Shown here in pieces: positions 53,820 to 62,423 of a stretch of DNA of 64,000 nt (position 1 is the first letter of the stretch; each line of letters opens with the position of its first letter). Below the pieces are notes generated by a model. That model saw nothing but the letters and a program-made list of their open reading frames with translations, was not told the DNA's origin and made no database searches. This stretch comes from Roseovarius salincola (GTDB taxonomy: Bacteria; Pseudomonadota; Alphaproteobacteria; Rhodobacterales; Rhodobacteraceae), in contig NZ_JAPTNL010000018.1 in the NCBI RefSeq assembly GCF_026891095.1, positions 1-64,000 on the forward strand, given 5' to 3'. The position numbers were made by a program, and so were the translations under genes.

Positions 53820-54401
53820 CTATTCGTCGCGCCCGGTCCATTGCGCGATCCTGGGGTCGAGCCGGTTGGCGCGAAAGCGTTTCCAGCGCACCCGCACGCC
53901 CCAGGCAAAAGCGGCCAGGACGGTCAATAGGATGATGTTGAACCACGGGATGATCCGCTGATCCGGCCCCGAGGCTGCTTTGACCGAGACCGCGTTGGGA
54001 TAGATCGACAGGAACTCGTTGCGCCATCCGTAATGCGTGATGATCACCCATTGTGGATTGGCGGCGTTATTCTTTGAAATGAGGTCCGACGCCTCGGCCT
54101 GAAGGTTCGAAGTGTCGAACTTGAAATAGGGCGGCCAGCCCCAGCCGGTATCCTCGTTGCGATAGATCATCGGCCTGTCGTTCGTACGGAAGGTCTGAAT
54201 GAAGAACACGTCGCGATTGGTGCCCGTGATGTCCTCGCCGGTATCGGCATTGGACCAGAACAGCGCGTTATCGCCCGGATCGACCCGCTTTTCGTAAGTG
54301 TCGGTGATCCTGCCGATATCGTGCTGCGGCAGCGTGTAGTGCAGGAACGCCGCCACCAGCAGCCAGAACAGCCCCCAGAATCCCCATTTGACATAGACCA
54401 T
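53820..54401 (-). CDS. DUF1523 family membrane protein
   Basis: This is a 193-residue protein with an N-terminal membrane segment (FWGLFWLLVAAFLHYTL), a periplasmic middle part with GRITDTYEKRV, DVFFIQT and NEDTGWGWPPYFKF, and a second membrane segment near the C-terminus (WFNIILLTVLAAFAWGV). It matches DUF1523, a family of unknown function found in rhodobacteria. It is preceded by a small membrane protein gene and convergent with soeC. Confidence 0.8.
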   Translation of the reverse strand: MVYVKWGFWGLFWLLVAAFLHYTLPQHDIGRITDTYEKRVDPGDNALFWSNADTGEDITGTNRDVFFIQTFRTNDRPMIYRNEDTGWGWPPYFKFDTSNLQAEASDLISKNNAANPQWVIITHYGWRNEFLSIYPNAVSVKAASGPDQRIIPWFNIILLTVLAAFAWGVRVRWKRFRANRLDPRIAQWTGRDE

Positions 54402-54411
54402 TCCGGCCCCC

Positions 54412-54678
54412 TCACATGAAATTCGTCACATAGATGATCACCGCGATCGCGGTCACCGGGATGACATAGACCAGCAGGATCAGCCGACGCCTGAGCGAAT
54501 GCTCGTAATCGGTCATCCCTGTCTCGATATAGGTATCCTTGTCGCCGGGCCTACCCGTTTCTTCCCATTCGCGCTCCAGTTTTCCGCGCCGTACCGCGCG
54601 GGACCAGAGCGAGATGGCGAAATAGATCACCGTCAGGGCGATGAAACCGAATACCACGAGTCGCACAAATGCCGCCAT
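54412..54678 (-). CDS. Small membrane protein of unknown function
   Basis: This is an 88-residue protein with two membrane segments (residues ~5-25 and ~65-85) joined by a charged cytoplasmic loop (REWEETGRPGDKDTYIETG). I do not recognise a named family. It lies 10 nt upstream of the DUF1523 gene on the same strand, so the two may act together. Confidence 0.7.
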   Translation of the reverse strand: MAAFVRLVVFGFIALTVIYFAISLWSRAVRRGKLEREWEETGRPGDKDTYIETGMTDYEHSLRRRLILLVYVIPVTAIAVIIYVTNFM

Positions 54679-54783
54679 TCAAGCCCCGTCCGTGTCAGTG
54701 ACCACTTGCACCTGAATAAGGATTGATCCACCCCGGCGCAATGACCGGGTGGCGGGCGGCCGTGGCTGCCGCCCGCCAGACAT

Positions 54784-55992
54784 TCAGCCGACCACGTTGA
54801 AGCCGGGTCCGTAGGGATACCCGGTGATGTTCTCGTTCCCGTCGGGCGTGATCACCAGGATGTCATGCTCGCGATAGCCCCCCGCGCCCGGCTGTCCCGC
54901 GGGCAGCGTCAGCATCGGTTCCATGCTGATCACCATGCCGGGTTGAAGGATCGTGTCGATATCCTCGCGCAGTTCCAATCCTGCCTCGCGGCCGTAATAG
55001 TGGCTCAGCACCCCGAAGGAATGGCCATAGCCGAAGGTACGATATTGCAAGAGGTCGCGTTCCTCGAAGAAAGCATTGATCGCGTGGGTCACCTCGGCGC
55101 AGCTGATGCCCGGCCTGAGCAGCGATATCCCATATTCATGCGCCGCCACGTTCGCTTCCCAGATCTTCAGGCTGGCATCGTCGACCTCGCCCAGGAACAT
55201 CGTGCGCTCGAGCGCCGTGTAATAGCCCGAGATCATCGGAAAGGTGTTGAGGCTGAGGATATCGCCGCGTTCAAGGCGGCGCGCGGTCACCGGGTTATGC
55301 GCCCCGTCGGTGTTGATCCCCGACTGGAACCAGACCCAGGTATCGCGATATTCGGCGTCGGGAAAGCTACGGGCGATCTCGTGTTCCATCGCGTCGCGAC
55401 CGGCCATTGCCACATCGATCTCGCGCACGCCTTCCGCCACCGCCTCGCGGATCGCGTAGCCGCCAAGATCGGCCACCCGCGCGCCTTCCCGGATCAAGGC
55501 GATTTCGGCGGGGGATTTCCACAGACGCTGGCGCATGGTCGCGGCGGCGATATCGACCATTGTCAGCGGCTTCAGCACATCCTCGAGCGCGTCGCGCTGT
55601 TGCAGGGTCAGGTGATCGCCCTCGTAACCGATGACGCAGTTCTCGCCGGCCACGGACAGGACCGCGCGCCAGAAATTGCCGCGCTGCCAGTCGGTATAGG
55701 TGATCGCGTCACCATAGGAGCGCCGCCAGGGTTGGCCCGCGTCGATCCCCGCGCTGATCGTCACGCAGTCGGTGTCGGTCACCACAAGCCCGTAGGGACG
55801 GCCAAACGCGCAATAAAGGAACCCGCTGTAATAGGCGATATTGTGCATCGAGGTGAAGACGACCGCCTGCGCGCCGGCATCATCCATGATCTGGCGCAGC
55901 CCCTTGAGGCGGGCTTCATATTCGATTTCGGCAAAAGGCAGCTTGGCCTTTTCGCCATTGTGGAAACGATACATTTCAGGACGTGCAGTCAT
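54784..55992 (-). CDS. Creatinase (creatine amidinohydrolase)
   Basis: This is a 402-residue M24-fold enzyme, the size of Pseudomonas creatinase. The match is close throughout: FTSMHNIAYYSGFLYCAFGR, DAGQPWRRSYGD, YTDWQRGNFW, FQSGINTDGAHNPVT with the active-site His, YRTFGYGHSFGVLSHYYGRE and PGAGGYREHDILV. Creatinase hydrolyses creatine to sarcosine and urea. Metal ligands of true M24 peptidases are not conserved, as expected. GGAGGG lies 6 nt before the ATG at 55992. A role with the neighbouring amino-acid genes is likely. Confidence 0.88.
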   Translation of the reverse strand: MTARPEMYRFHNGEKAKLPFAEIEYEARLKGLRQIMDDAGAQAVVFTSMHNIAYYSGFLYCAFGRPYGLVVTDTDCVTISAGIDAGQPWRRSYGDAITYTDWQRGNFWRAVLSVAGENCVIGYEGDHLTLQQRDALEDVLKPLTMVDIAAATMRQRLWKSPAEIALIREGARVADLGGYAIREAVAEGVREIDVAMAGRDAMEHEIARSFPDAEYRDTWVWFQSGINTDGAHNPVTARRLERGDILSLNTFPMISGYYTALERTMFLGEVDDASLKIWEANVAAHEYGISLLRPGISCAEVTHAINAFFEERDLLQYRTFGYGHSFGVLSHYYGREAGLELREDIDTILQPGMVISMEPMLTLPAGQPGAGGYREHDILVITPDGNENITGYPYGPGFNVVG

Positions 55993-56148
55993 GACGACCC
56001 TCCTTCGACAAGAAAGGTCCCGGCGTTCAGGACGGTTGGATTGCCGGCCCCGTGGAGCGACGCCATCGCCCCGGCCCGAACCCTTCCTTGCCGATCCTGA
56101 CGGTTCTGGCAAGATGGTTTGAGACACCCTCAGAGGATTTTGACCACA

Positions 56149-57144
56149 ATGCACGCGATACCCGGACCAAGAAACCTGATTACCGATGTACCGGGCCTGA
56201 TGGTTGGCAATGCGCAGGTTGCGGCGGTCAGAACGGGCGCGACCGTCCTGTTGGGCGATGCGCCCTTCGTCGCCGGGGTGCATGTGATGGGCGGGGCGCC
56301 GGGAAGCCGGGAAACCGATCTTCTGGCTGCGGACAAGACCGTGAGCGAAGTCGATGCGCTGGTACTGTCGGGGGGCTCGGCCTTTGGTCTCGATGCGCCT
56401 TCGGGCGTGGCGGATGCGTTACGCGCCGCCGGGCGCGGCTTTGCCGTGGGCGATCAGCGGGTGCCCATCGTGCCCGGCGCGATCATCTTCGACCTGCTGA
56501 ATGGCGGCGACAAGGATTGGCGCGAAAACCCCTATAAACGCCTTGGCGCAGACGCGCTGGCGGCGGCCGGGGCGGATTTCGCGCTTGGCTCGGCGGGGGC
56601 CGGGACCGGCGCGAGCACGGCCAATCTGAAAGGCGGGCTTGGCTCGGCATCGATGGTGCTGGACTCCGGTGTGACGGTGGGGGCGCTGGTGGTGGTCAAT
56701 GCGCTTGGCGCGGCGACGGTGGCGGATGGGCCGCATTTCTGGGCCGCCCCGTTCGAGATCGGCGAGGAGTTCGGCGGCCTGGGGCCTGCCCCTGCCTATC
56801 CATATCCCGACCTGCCGAGAACCAAGCTGTCGCAGCACGCCAATACCACCATCGGCATCGTCGCGACCGACGCGGTGCTGGCCAAGCCGCAATGCACAAG
56901 ACTGGCGACAGCAGCGCATGATGGGCTGGCACGTGCCCTTGTGCCGGCGCATACCCCGATGGATGGCGATCTGATCTTTGCCGCCGCGACCGGCGCGCGC
57001 GTACTGGAGCACGGGGTTGCCGACAGTCTGGCGATCGGCCATGCGGCGGCGACCTGCATGGCCCGCGCGATTGCCCGCGCCGTCTATCTGGCGACGCCCG
57101 CGCCGGGCGATGCCCTGCCCGCCTGGTCGTCGCTCAGCCGATAA
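56149..57144 (+). CDS. P1-family aminopeptidase (DmpA/BapA type)
   Basis: This is a ~331-residue protein of the DmpA family of self-cleaving N-terminal nucleophile peptidases. Family motifs are NLITDVPGLMVGNAQV, LVLSGGSAFGLDA and ANLKGGLGSASM, where the new N-terminal nucleophile (Ser or Thr) is expected. Such enzymes act on small or beta-amino-acid peptides. The start at 56149 is 11 nt after AGAGGA. It is divergent from the creatinase gene and overlaps the convergent esterase gene by 11 nt. Confidence 0.8.
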   Translation: MHAIPGPRNLITDVPGLMVGNAQVAAVRTGATVLLGDAPFVAGVHVMGGAPGSRETDLLAADKTVSEVDALVLSGGSAFGLDAPSGVADALRAAGRGFAVGDQRVPIVPGAIIFDLLNGGDKDWRENPYKRLGADALAAAGADFALGSAGAGTGASTANLKGGLGSASMVLDSGVTVGALVVVNALGAATVADGPHFWAAPFEIGEEFGGLGPAPAYPYPDLPRTKLSQHANTTIGIVATDAVLAKPQCTRLATAAHDGLARALVPAHTPMDGDLIFAAATGARVLEHGVADSLAIGHAAATCMARAIARAVYLATPAPGDALPAWSSLSR

Positions 57145-57922
57145 GCGCTTGCACCATCTTGCTGTCAGGATCGGCCAAGGCGTCGATCACATCGAAATGA
57201 TGGCGGCCCTCGGCCTCGACCACGGCGCATCCCCAGGCCTCGCCCAGCCAATGCGCCTGATCCAGGAAGGCGGGGCGCTCCGCCGCGCCGACCCAGACAG
57301 TCACGGGGATATCCATCGGCTCCATCAACACCGGGCTTTCGGCGCTGGCAGCCGCCATATCAAGTCCGAGCTGCGCATTCATCGAGGTCTTGAGAAGCGG
57401 GCGCAGATCGGCGACGGGCGAGATGGGCACGACGCTATGGATGCGCTGCGCCACTTCATCATCCAGCACACCCGCCACCGCCATGCGCGCCACCAGATGC
57501 CCGCCTGCAGAGTGCCCCGCCAGAGCGATCGGGCCATTGATTTCAGCCGCTGCCGCCGTCACCGCGCGGGCGATCTGGCGGGTGATCTCGGCGATCGTGA
57601 CATCCGGGCAGAGATCATAGGAGGGCATCGCCACCGCCCAGCCTCGCGCCAGCGCACCGCCCGCCAGATGCGACCAGTACGAGCGGTCAAACCTGAGCCA
57701 GTAGCCGCCATGCACGAAAACGCAGAGACCGGCCGGTTTCCCCCTTGGCAAAAAGAGGTCGAGCGCCTCGCGCGCGCCCGGCCCATAGGCATGGTCCAGC
57801 CGGGCATGGCCGGTCTCGCTCGCGGCCTCGCGAAAGGCCGCAGCCTTCGCCGCCCAACGGGCCGGATAGGCATCGGCGCCCGCGATATGGGCCGCATTTG
57901 CATAGGCATCGTCCAGTTCCAT
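57134..57922 (-). CDS. Alpha/beta hydrolase (arylformamidase-like)
   Basis: This is a 262-residue esterase. The oxyanion motif is FVHGGYWLRFDRS, the nucleophile elbow is LAGHSAGGHL, and later HHFDVI gives the His, with an Asp in between. HGGYW is typical of kynurenine-formamidase-like hydrolases. The substrate is unknown. It is divergent from gabD, with an 8-nt inverted repeat between them. Confidence 0.75.
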   Translation of the reverse strand: MELDDAYANAAHIAGADAYPARWAAKAAAFREAASETGHARLDHAYGPGAREALDLFLPRGKPAGLCVFVHGGYWLRFDRSYWSHLAGGALARGWAVAMPSYDLCPDVTIAEITRQIARAVTAAAAEINGPIALAGHSAGGHLVARMAVAGVLDDEVAQRIHSVVPISPVADLRPLLKTSMNAQLGLDMAAASAESPVLMEPMDIPVTVWVGAAERPAFLDQAHWLGEAWGCAVVEAEGRHHFDVIDALADPDSKMVQALIG

Positions 57923-57937
57923 CGCAATATCCCGCTG

Positions 57938-57958
57938 GTTAGGCTGGACAAGCCTAAC
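57938..57958. promoter_or_regulatory. Inverted repeat between esterase and gabD
   Basis: GTTAGGCT-GGACA-AGCCTAAC is a perfect 8-nt inverted repeat in the 83-nt divergent region. It probably binds a regulator encoded elsewhere. The 13-mer GCAAGATGGTTTG follows directly (57959). Confidence 0.55.
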
Positions 57959-58005
57959 GCAAGATGGTTTGCCTTTGCGAGACCAATCCGAAAAGGGGAA
58001 ACGCC

Positions 58006-59478
58006 ATGACCAAGACCGACCTGAAATCGCTGCTCAAAGACCCGAGCCTGCTGGCCGAACAGGCCTACCTGGCTGGGGAATGGGCGGATGGCGACCACGG
58101 CACGTTCGAGGTCACCAACCCGGCCCGCGGCGACGTGATCGCCAATGTGGCCGACCTGAGCCGCGCGCAGGTGGCCAAGGCCATCGCCGAGGCCGAAGCC
58201 GCCCAGAAGGAATGGGCGAGCTGGACCGGCAAGGAACGCGCCGCTGTGCTGCGCAAATGGTTCGACCTGATGATGGAGAACCAGAACGATCTGGGCATCA
58301 TCCTGACTGCCGAACAGGGCAAGCCGCTGGCCGAAGCCAAGGGCGAGATCGCCTATGGCGCCAGCTTTGTCGAGTTCTTCGCCGAAGAGGCCAAGCGCGT
58401 CTATGGCGAGACCATTCCCGGCCATCAGCGCGACAAGCGCATCACCGTCATCAAGCAGCCCATCGGGGTTGCGGCCTCGATCACGCCCTGGAACTTTCCC
58501 AACGCGATGATCACCCGCAAGGCCGCGCCGGCGCTGGCGGCGGGCTGTGCCTTTGTCGGGCGCCCGGCAGCGGAAACGCCCTTGTCCGCAACGGTTCTGG
58601 GCGTTCTGGCCGAGCGCGCGGGCATTCCCAAGGGCGTGTTCAGCATCGTCACCTCGTCGCGCTCATCCGAGATCGGCAAGGAGTTCTGCGAGAACCCGAC
58701 CGTGCGCAAACTGACCTTCACCGGCTCGACCGAAGTGGGCCGTATCCTGCTGCGTCAGGCCGCCGACAGCGTGATGAAATGCTCGATGGAACTGGGCGGC
58801 AACGCGCCGTTCATCGTGTTCGACGACGCCGATCTGGACGCCGCCGTCGAAGGCGCGATCATGTGCAAGTTCCGCAACAACGGGCAGACCTGCGTCTGCG
58901 CCAACCGGATCTATGTCCAGGCCGGTGTCTATGACGCCTTCGCCGAAAAACTGAAGGATGCCGTCAGCAAGCTGAAGATGGGCGACGGGCTGGATGAAGG
59001 TGTGGCGCTTGGGCCGCTGATCAACTCGGATGCCATTGAAAAGGTTCAGGAACACGTGGCCGACGCGAAATCCAAGGGTGCCAGCGTGATTCTTGGCGGC
59101 GGCGATCCGGTGCAGGGCGAGGGCTATTTCCTGCCCCCGACCATCGTTACCGGCGCCACGCAGGACATGCAGTTCGCCACCGACGAGACCTTCGGCCCGC
59201 TGGCGCCGCTGTTCAGGTTCGAGGACGAGGACGACGTGATCGCCATGGCCAATGACACGATCTTCGGTCTGGCCAGCTACTTCTATGCCAAGGACCTGAG
59301 CCGGGTCTACAAGGTGGCCGAGGCGCTGGAATACGGGATCGTCGGGGTGAATACCGGCATCATCTCGACCGAGGTCGCGCCGTTCGGGGGGGTCAAGCAA
59401 TCCGGGCTTGGCCGCGAGGGCAGCCATCACGGGATCGATGAGTTCCTGGAGATGAAATACATCTGCATGAGCGTCTGA
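58006..59478 (+). CDS. gabD: Succinate-semialdehyde dehydrogenase (GabD-like)
   Basis: This is a 490-residue aldehyde dehydrogenase. It has the N-terminal NAD domain (ITPWNFPNAMITRKAAPAL), the catalytic Glu in ELGGNAPFIVF and the nucleophile Cys in FRNNGQTCVCANR. The NAD-binding Lys position reads GRPAAETPLSA, with Arg for the usual Lys. Succinate semialdehyde is the likely substrate by overall pattern. The start at 58006 follows AAAAGGGG. The gene ends before a perfect terminator. Confidence 0.85.
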   Translation: MTKTDLKSLLKDPSLLAEQAYLAGEWADGDHGTFEVTNPARGDVIANVADLSRAQVAKAIAEAEAAQKEWASWTGKERAAVLRKWFDLMMENQNDLGIILTAEQGKPLAEAKGEIAYGASFVEFFAEEAKRVYGETIPGHQRDKRITVIKQPIGVAASITPWNFPNAMITRKAAPALAAGCAFVGRPAAETPLSATVLGVLAERAGIPKGVFSIVTSSRSSEIGKEFCENPTVRKLTFTGSTEVGRILLRQAADSVMKCSMELGGNAPFIVFDDADLDAAVEGAIMCKFRNNGQTCVCANRIYVQAGVYDAFAEKLKDAVSKLKMGDGLDEGVALGPLINSDAIEKVQEHVADAKSKGASVILGGGDPVQGEGYFLPPTIVTGATQDMQFATDETFGPLAPLFRFEDEDDVIAMANDTIFGLASYFYAKDLSRVYKVAEALEYGIVGVNTGIISTEVAPFGGVKQSGLGREGSHHGIDEFLEMKYICMSV

Positions 59479-59502
59479 GTCCGAATCGGGGCCAAGCCCC
59501 CG

Positions 59503-59607
59503 GTTAACAAGGAAAAATCGGCTTCGGTATCGCGTCTGCAGCACGTCGGTATCGCGTCGGCATTCCGCACAGCCGCGCGCCCCGTTAACAGGGCGCGCGG
59601 TTTTTTT
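59503..59607 (+). terminator. Terminator within a GTTAAC / GTCGGTATCG element, copy 2
   Basis: CCGCGCGCCC and GGGCGCGCGG form a perfect 10-bp stem around CGTTAACA, followed by seven T (59573-59607): a strong terminator for gabD. Upstream are another GTTAAC (59503) and two GTCGGTATCG-like copies (59523 with one mismatch, 59545). The same parts are found at 44162-44254. Confidence 0.85.
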
Positions 59608-59694
59608 GCGGGTGACTCCGTGTTCCTCTCGCCCGGAGCGCCCCGATCGGCGTAAGCTGACGCCAAGCCAGCGGATTCCCAGGAGGCATCCAAC

Positions 59695-60942
59695 ATGTTT
59701 CGCATTTTCGCCGTCGCCCCTGCCCTTGCCGTGACCCTGGCCCTGACGGGCCAGCCGCTTGCCGCAGAGGAGCAGACCCGCCAGATCAGCGGATCGCTGA
59801 GCTACATGCAGAAAATCGCGCTGCCCGCCGATGCGTCGGTCACGGTGGCCGCGACGGGCGCGTTCGACACGATTCTGGGTGAGGCGCAGTTCGGCACCGA
59901 GGGGCGGCAGGTGCCGATCCCCTTCAGCGTGGATGTCCCGGCGAACCTCTCGGGCCGCGTCGGCGCGGTCATCCGGGTCGGAGGGCAGCCGCGATGGCTG
60001 GTCGAGGACGTGCCGTACAGGGCAAGTGAAGAGGCGGTGGACCTGGGGACGCTGAACCTCAGGCAGATCACTCCGCTTGCCTTTGACACGCGGTTCGACT
60101 GCGGCGGCACCGAGGTCGCATTCGGCGTGCTGGGCGAACGCGCGACGCTGCGCATCGACGGGCGCGATATCGAGATGGAACAGGTCAGGGCCGCATCGGG
60201 CGCGCGCTATCAGGGGGTCGGCGGCGACGGCACCGAATTCTGGTCGAAGGGCGACGCCGCCATGCTGAGCGTTGCCGGGCGGGAGATGCCCGATTGCACC
60301 CGGATCGACGAAAGCGCCAAGCCTTAACGCGCGGGCGGCAACGAGCCGGGCTGGCATGTCAGCATCGGCGAAAGCGAGGTGGAACTGGTCGCCGATTACG
60401 GCGCGTTGACCCGCAGCACACCGCGCCCCGAACCCGAGGTCACGCCGGGGGCCTATCTGTTCGACATGCCGGAAATCGGCGCGCGCCTGACGCTGGAGGA
60501 CAGGCTGTGCCGCGATGACGCCACCGGCATGCCCCATCCGCATCGCGCCGCGCTGGAGCTGGACGACCGTGTGCTGCGCGGATGCGGCGGCGACCCCGCC
60601 AGCCTGTTGATCGGCGGCGAATGGCATATCGAGCACATGGGCGGCGCGGGCATCGTGGACAGCTCCGCCCCCGCCATCGGCTTTGACGCGGGCGGACGCG
60701 TGGCGGGCACCAGCGGCTGCAATCGCTTTGTCGGGGGGTATGAACTGACCGGCGAGGGCCTGTCATTCAGCCAGATGGGCGCGACGCTGATGGCCTGCCC
60801 CGAGGCGCTGATGACGCAGGAGCGCCGCTTGCTGGATGCGCTGGAACAGGTCCGGCGTTTCGATTTCGACGAGACCGGCGCGCTGTTGCTGACCGGCGGC
60901 CCCGAGGATGCCACGCTGCTGAGAGCGCGGCGGATGAAGTAA
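59695..60942 (+). pseudogene. YbaY/META-domain protein interrupted by one in-frame stop
   Basis: The frame encodes a signal peptide (residues ~1-23) and a YbaY-like beta domain (SGSLSYMQKIALPADASV). Then comes a TAA at 60325-60327, followed in the same frame by RAGGNEPGWHVSIGESEVEL and a META domain (GEWHIEHMGG, VAGTSGCNRFVGGY, GATLMACPE). The stop falls inside the conserved (F/Y)RAxGNEPGW motif, where TAC for Tyr is expected, so a single C-to-A change explains it. Both halves keep good coding quality, so the lesion is recent or a sequencing error. A short protein of 210 residues may still be made. Confidence 0.8.
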
Positions 60943-60993
60943 GCGATGTGGGCGGCCCGCGATGGCGGGCCTGCCCTGTGGCCTTGGGCGTGA

Positions 60994-61467
60994 TCAGTTC
61001 ACGCATTCCGCATCGACGACATCCTTGTCGCGTGTAGCTGAGTCACCGTTGGCAATCGCGATACGGCGCGGTTTGAGCGCCTCGGGCACTTCGCGCACCA
61101 GGTCGATATGCAACATTCCGTCGGCATGGGATGCGCCGGTGACCTTGACATGATCGGCCAGCTGGAACTTGCGTTCAAAGGCGCGGGTGGCGATGCCGCG
61201 ATGCAGGAAGGTGCGGGCGGAATCGTCCTCGGCCTTACGGGCGGAGACGACAAGTGCGCCCTCCTTCACCTCGACGCTGAGATCGCTGTCGGCAAAACCG
61301 GCAACGGCGATCGAGATGCGATAGGAATCATCAGCCGTCTTTTCGATATTGTAGGGGGGATAGGTGGGCTGCCCCATGTCGCTGGCAAGGACACGGTCCA
61401 TCATGTCGGCGATCTGGTCAAAACCCACGGTGGCCCGGTAAAGGGGCGCAAGGTCGAAGTTACGCAT
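60994..61467 (-). CDS. Small heat-shock protein (Hsp20/IbpA type)
   Basis: This is a 157-residue chaperone. The alpha-crystallin domain runs from PPYNIEKTADDSYRISIAVA to LHIDLVREVPEA, with the Gly-Ile-Ala element RGIATRAFERKFQLADHVKV. It holds unfolded proteins during heat stress. AAAGGAGG lies before the ATG. No clear sigma-32 site was seen upstream. Confidence 0.9.
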   Translation of the reverse strand: MRNFDLAPLYRATVGFDQIADMMDRVLASDMGQPTYPPYNIEKTADDSYRISIAVAGFADSDLSVEVKEGALVVSARKAEDDSARTFLHRGIATRAFERKFQLADHVKVTGASHADGMLHIDLVREVPEALKPRRIAIANGDSATRDKDVVDAECVN

Positions 61468-61604
61468 TGGTCATCCTCCTTTGAGCGATACCTCATGTGA
61501 TGCCTTCCCGAAGGGACAGGCAAAGACTGCGCGACCCGCAAAGCGGCGTCGGGCAGCTATGATTTGGGATGCGCGCTCGGCGCTTTCAAGACCCCTGCGC
61601 GGTG

Positions 61605-62423
61605 TCAGGGCCGCGCGAAACGCGCGCCCGAGGCGCGGTGCCCCTCGTCCACCTGCACGCGCCGAAAACCGCCATTCACCGGCTGTGCCGGTGTGGCGGC
61701 GCGCAGATCGCGCTTGAGCGTGTCGACCAGCGCGGGAAGCTCCATGCCATAGGCGACGGGGGCGCCCGCATCCCTCGACCCGCCACTGACCAGCGACAGA
61801 ATGCGCGCGCGGTGTCCGTCACGGGTGAAGACCGGCGCGCCGGATGCCCCGAAGGTGACATCGCAGTCGAATTGCATCAGCCCCCCGCCAAAGGCTTCGA
61901 GCCCGCAATCGCGCTGCCATGAGGGCGCGGAATCGCGGTCGCGGCCATAGGAGACGACGCTGAGGCGCAGCCCCGCGCGGGGTGCACCGTGCAGCACGAA
62001 AGGGTCGGCCAGCGCGGCCTGAATGGGTGTGTCCAGTTCCAGAAGCGCCGCATCGTTGCGCAGGTTTTCCGCGCTCATGCCGGCCAGCGGGTCATACGCC
62101 CCGGGCGCGACATGACGGGTGACCCTGCGTTCGGCGATGGTCTTGCCGTCGCGCAGCCCGGCGCGAAAGCGCATGGTATCGGGGGCGATCCTGTCACCCT
62201 GCCTGTCAAAGACACAATGGGCGGCGGTCAGCACCAGATGCGGCGCGATCAGGACGCCGGTGCAATAACCCGAAACGCCCAGTTCCAAGCGGCCCACGGC
62301 CTCCCATCCGAAAAGGTCATCGCGGTCGGTCAATCGGGTGAGGCCGCTATTCTGGGATAGGGCTGGTCCCGCAAGAAGCGCCGCGAACAGCACCGCGCCC
62401 AGAGTCTGGCGCCAGCCCGTCAT
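61605..62423 (-). CDS. Trypsin-like (S1) serine protease
   Basis: This is a 272-residue exported protease with a signal peptide (residues ~1-23). The triad is His in LTAAHCVF, Asp in RNDAALLEL and Ser in GASGAPVF. The usual GDSGGP around the Ser is GASGAP, as in V8/glutamyl-endopeptidase-like S1B enzymes. Its start overlaps the stop of the next S1 gene as ATGA. The two share layout and probably arose by duplication. Confidence 0.82.
   Translation of the reverse strand: MTGWRQTLGAVLFAALLAGPALSQNSGLTRLTDRDDLFGWEAVGRLELGVSGYCTGVLIAPHLVLTAAHCVFDRQGDRIAPDTMRFRAGLRDGKTIAERRVTRHVAPGAYDPLAGMSAENLRNDAALLELDTPIQAALADPFVLHGAPRAGLRLSVVSYGRDRDSAPSWQRDCGLEAFGGGLMQFDCDVTFGASGAPVFTRDGHRARILSLVSGGSRDAGAPVAYGMELPALVDTLKRDLRAATPAQPVNGGFRRVQVDEGHRASGARFARP

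Noticed and set aside
58663-60636. A 657-codon open frame on the minus strand across gabD and the META gene.
   Set aside because: It is antisense to two well-recognised coding regions and is open only because of high third-position GC. Its sequence is rich in Arg, Gly and His with no family match.
61468-61604. A sigma-32 promoter for the Hsp20 gene.
   Set aside because: No CTTGAA with a correctly spaced CCCCAT-like -10 could be found.
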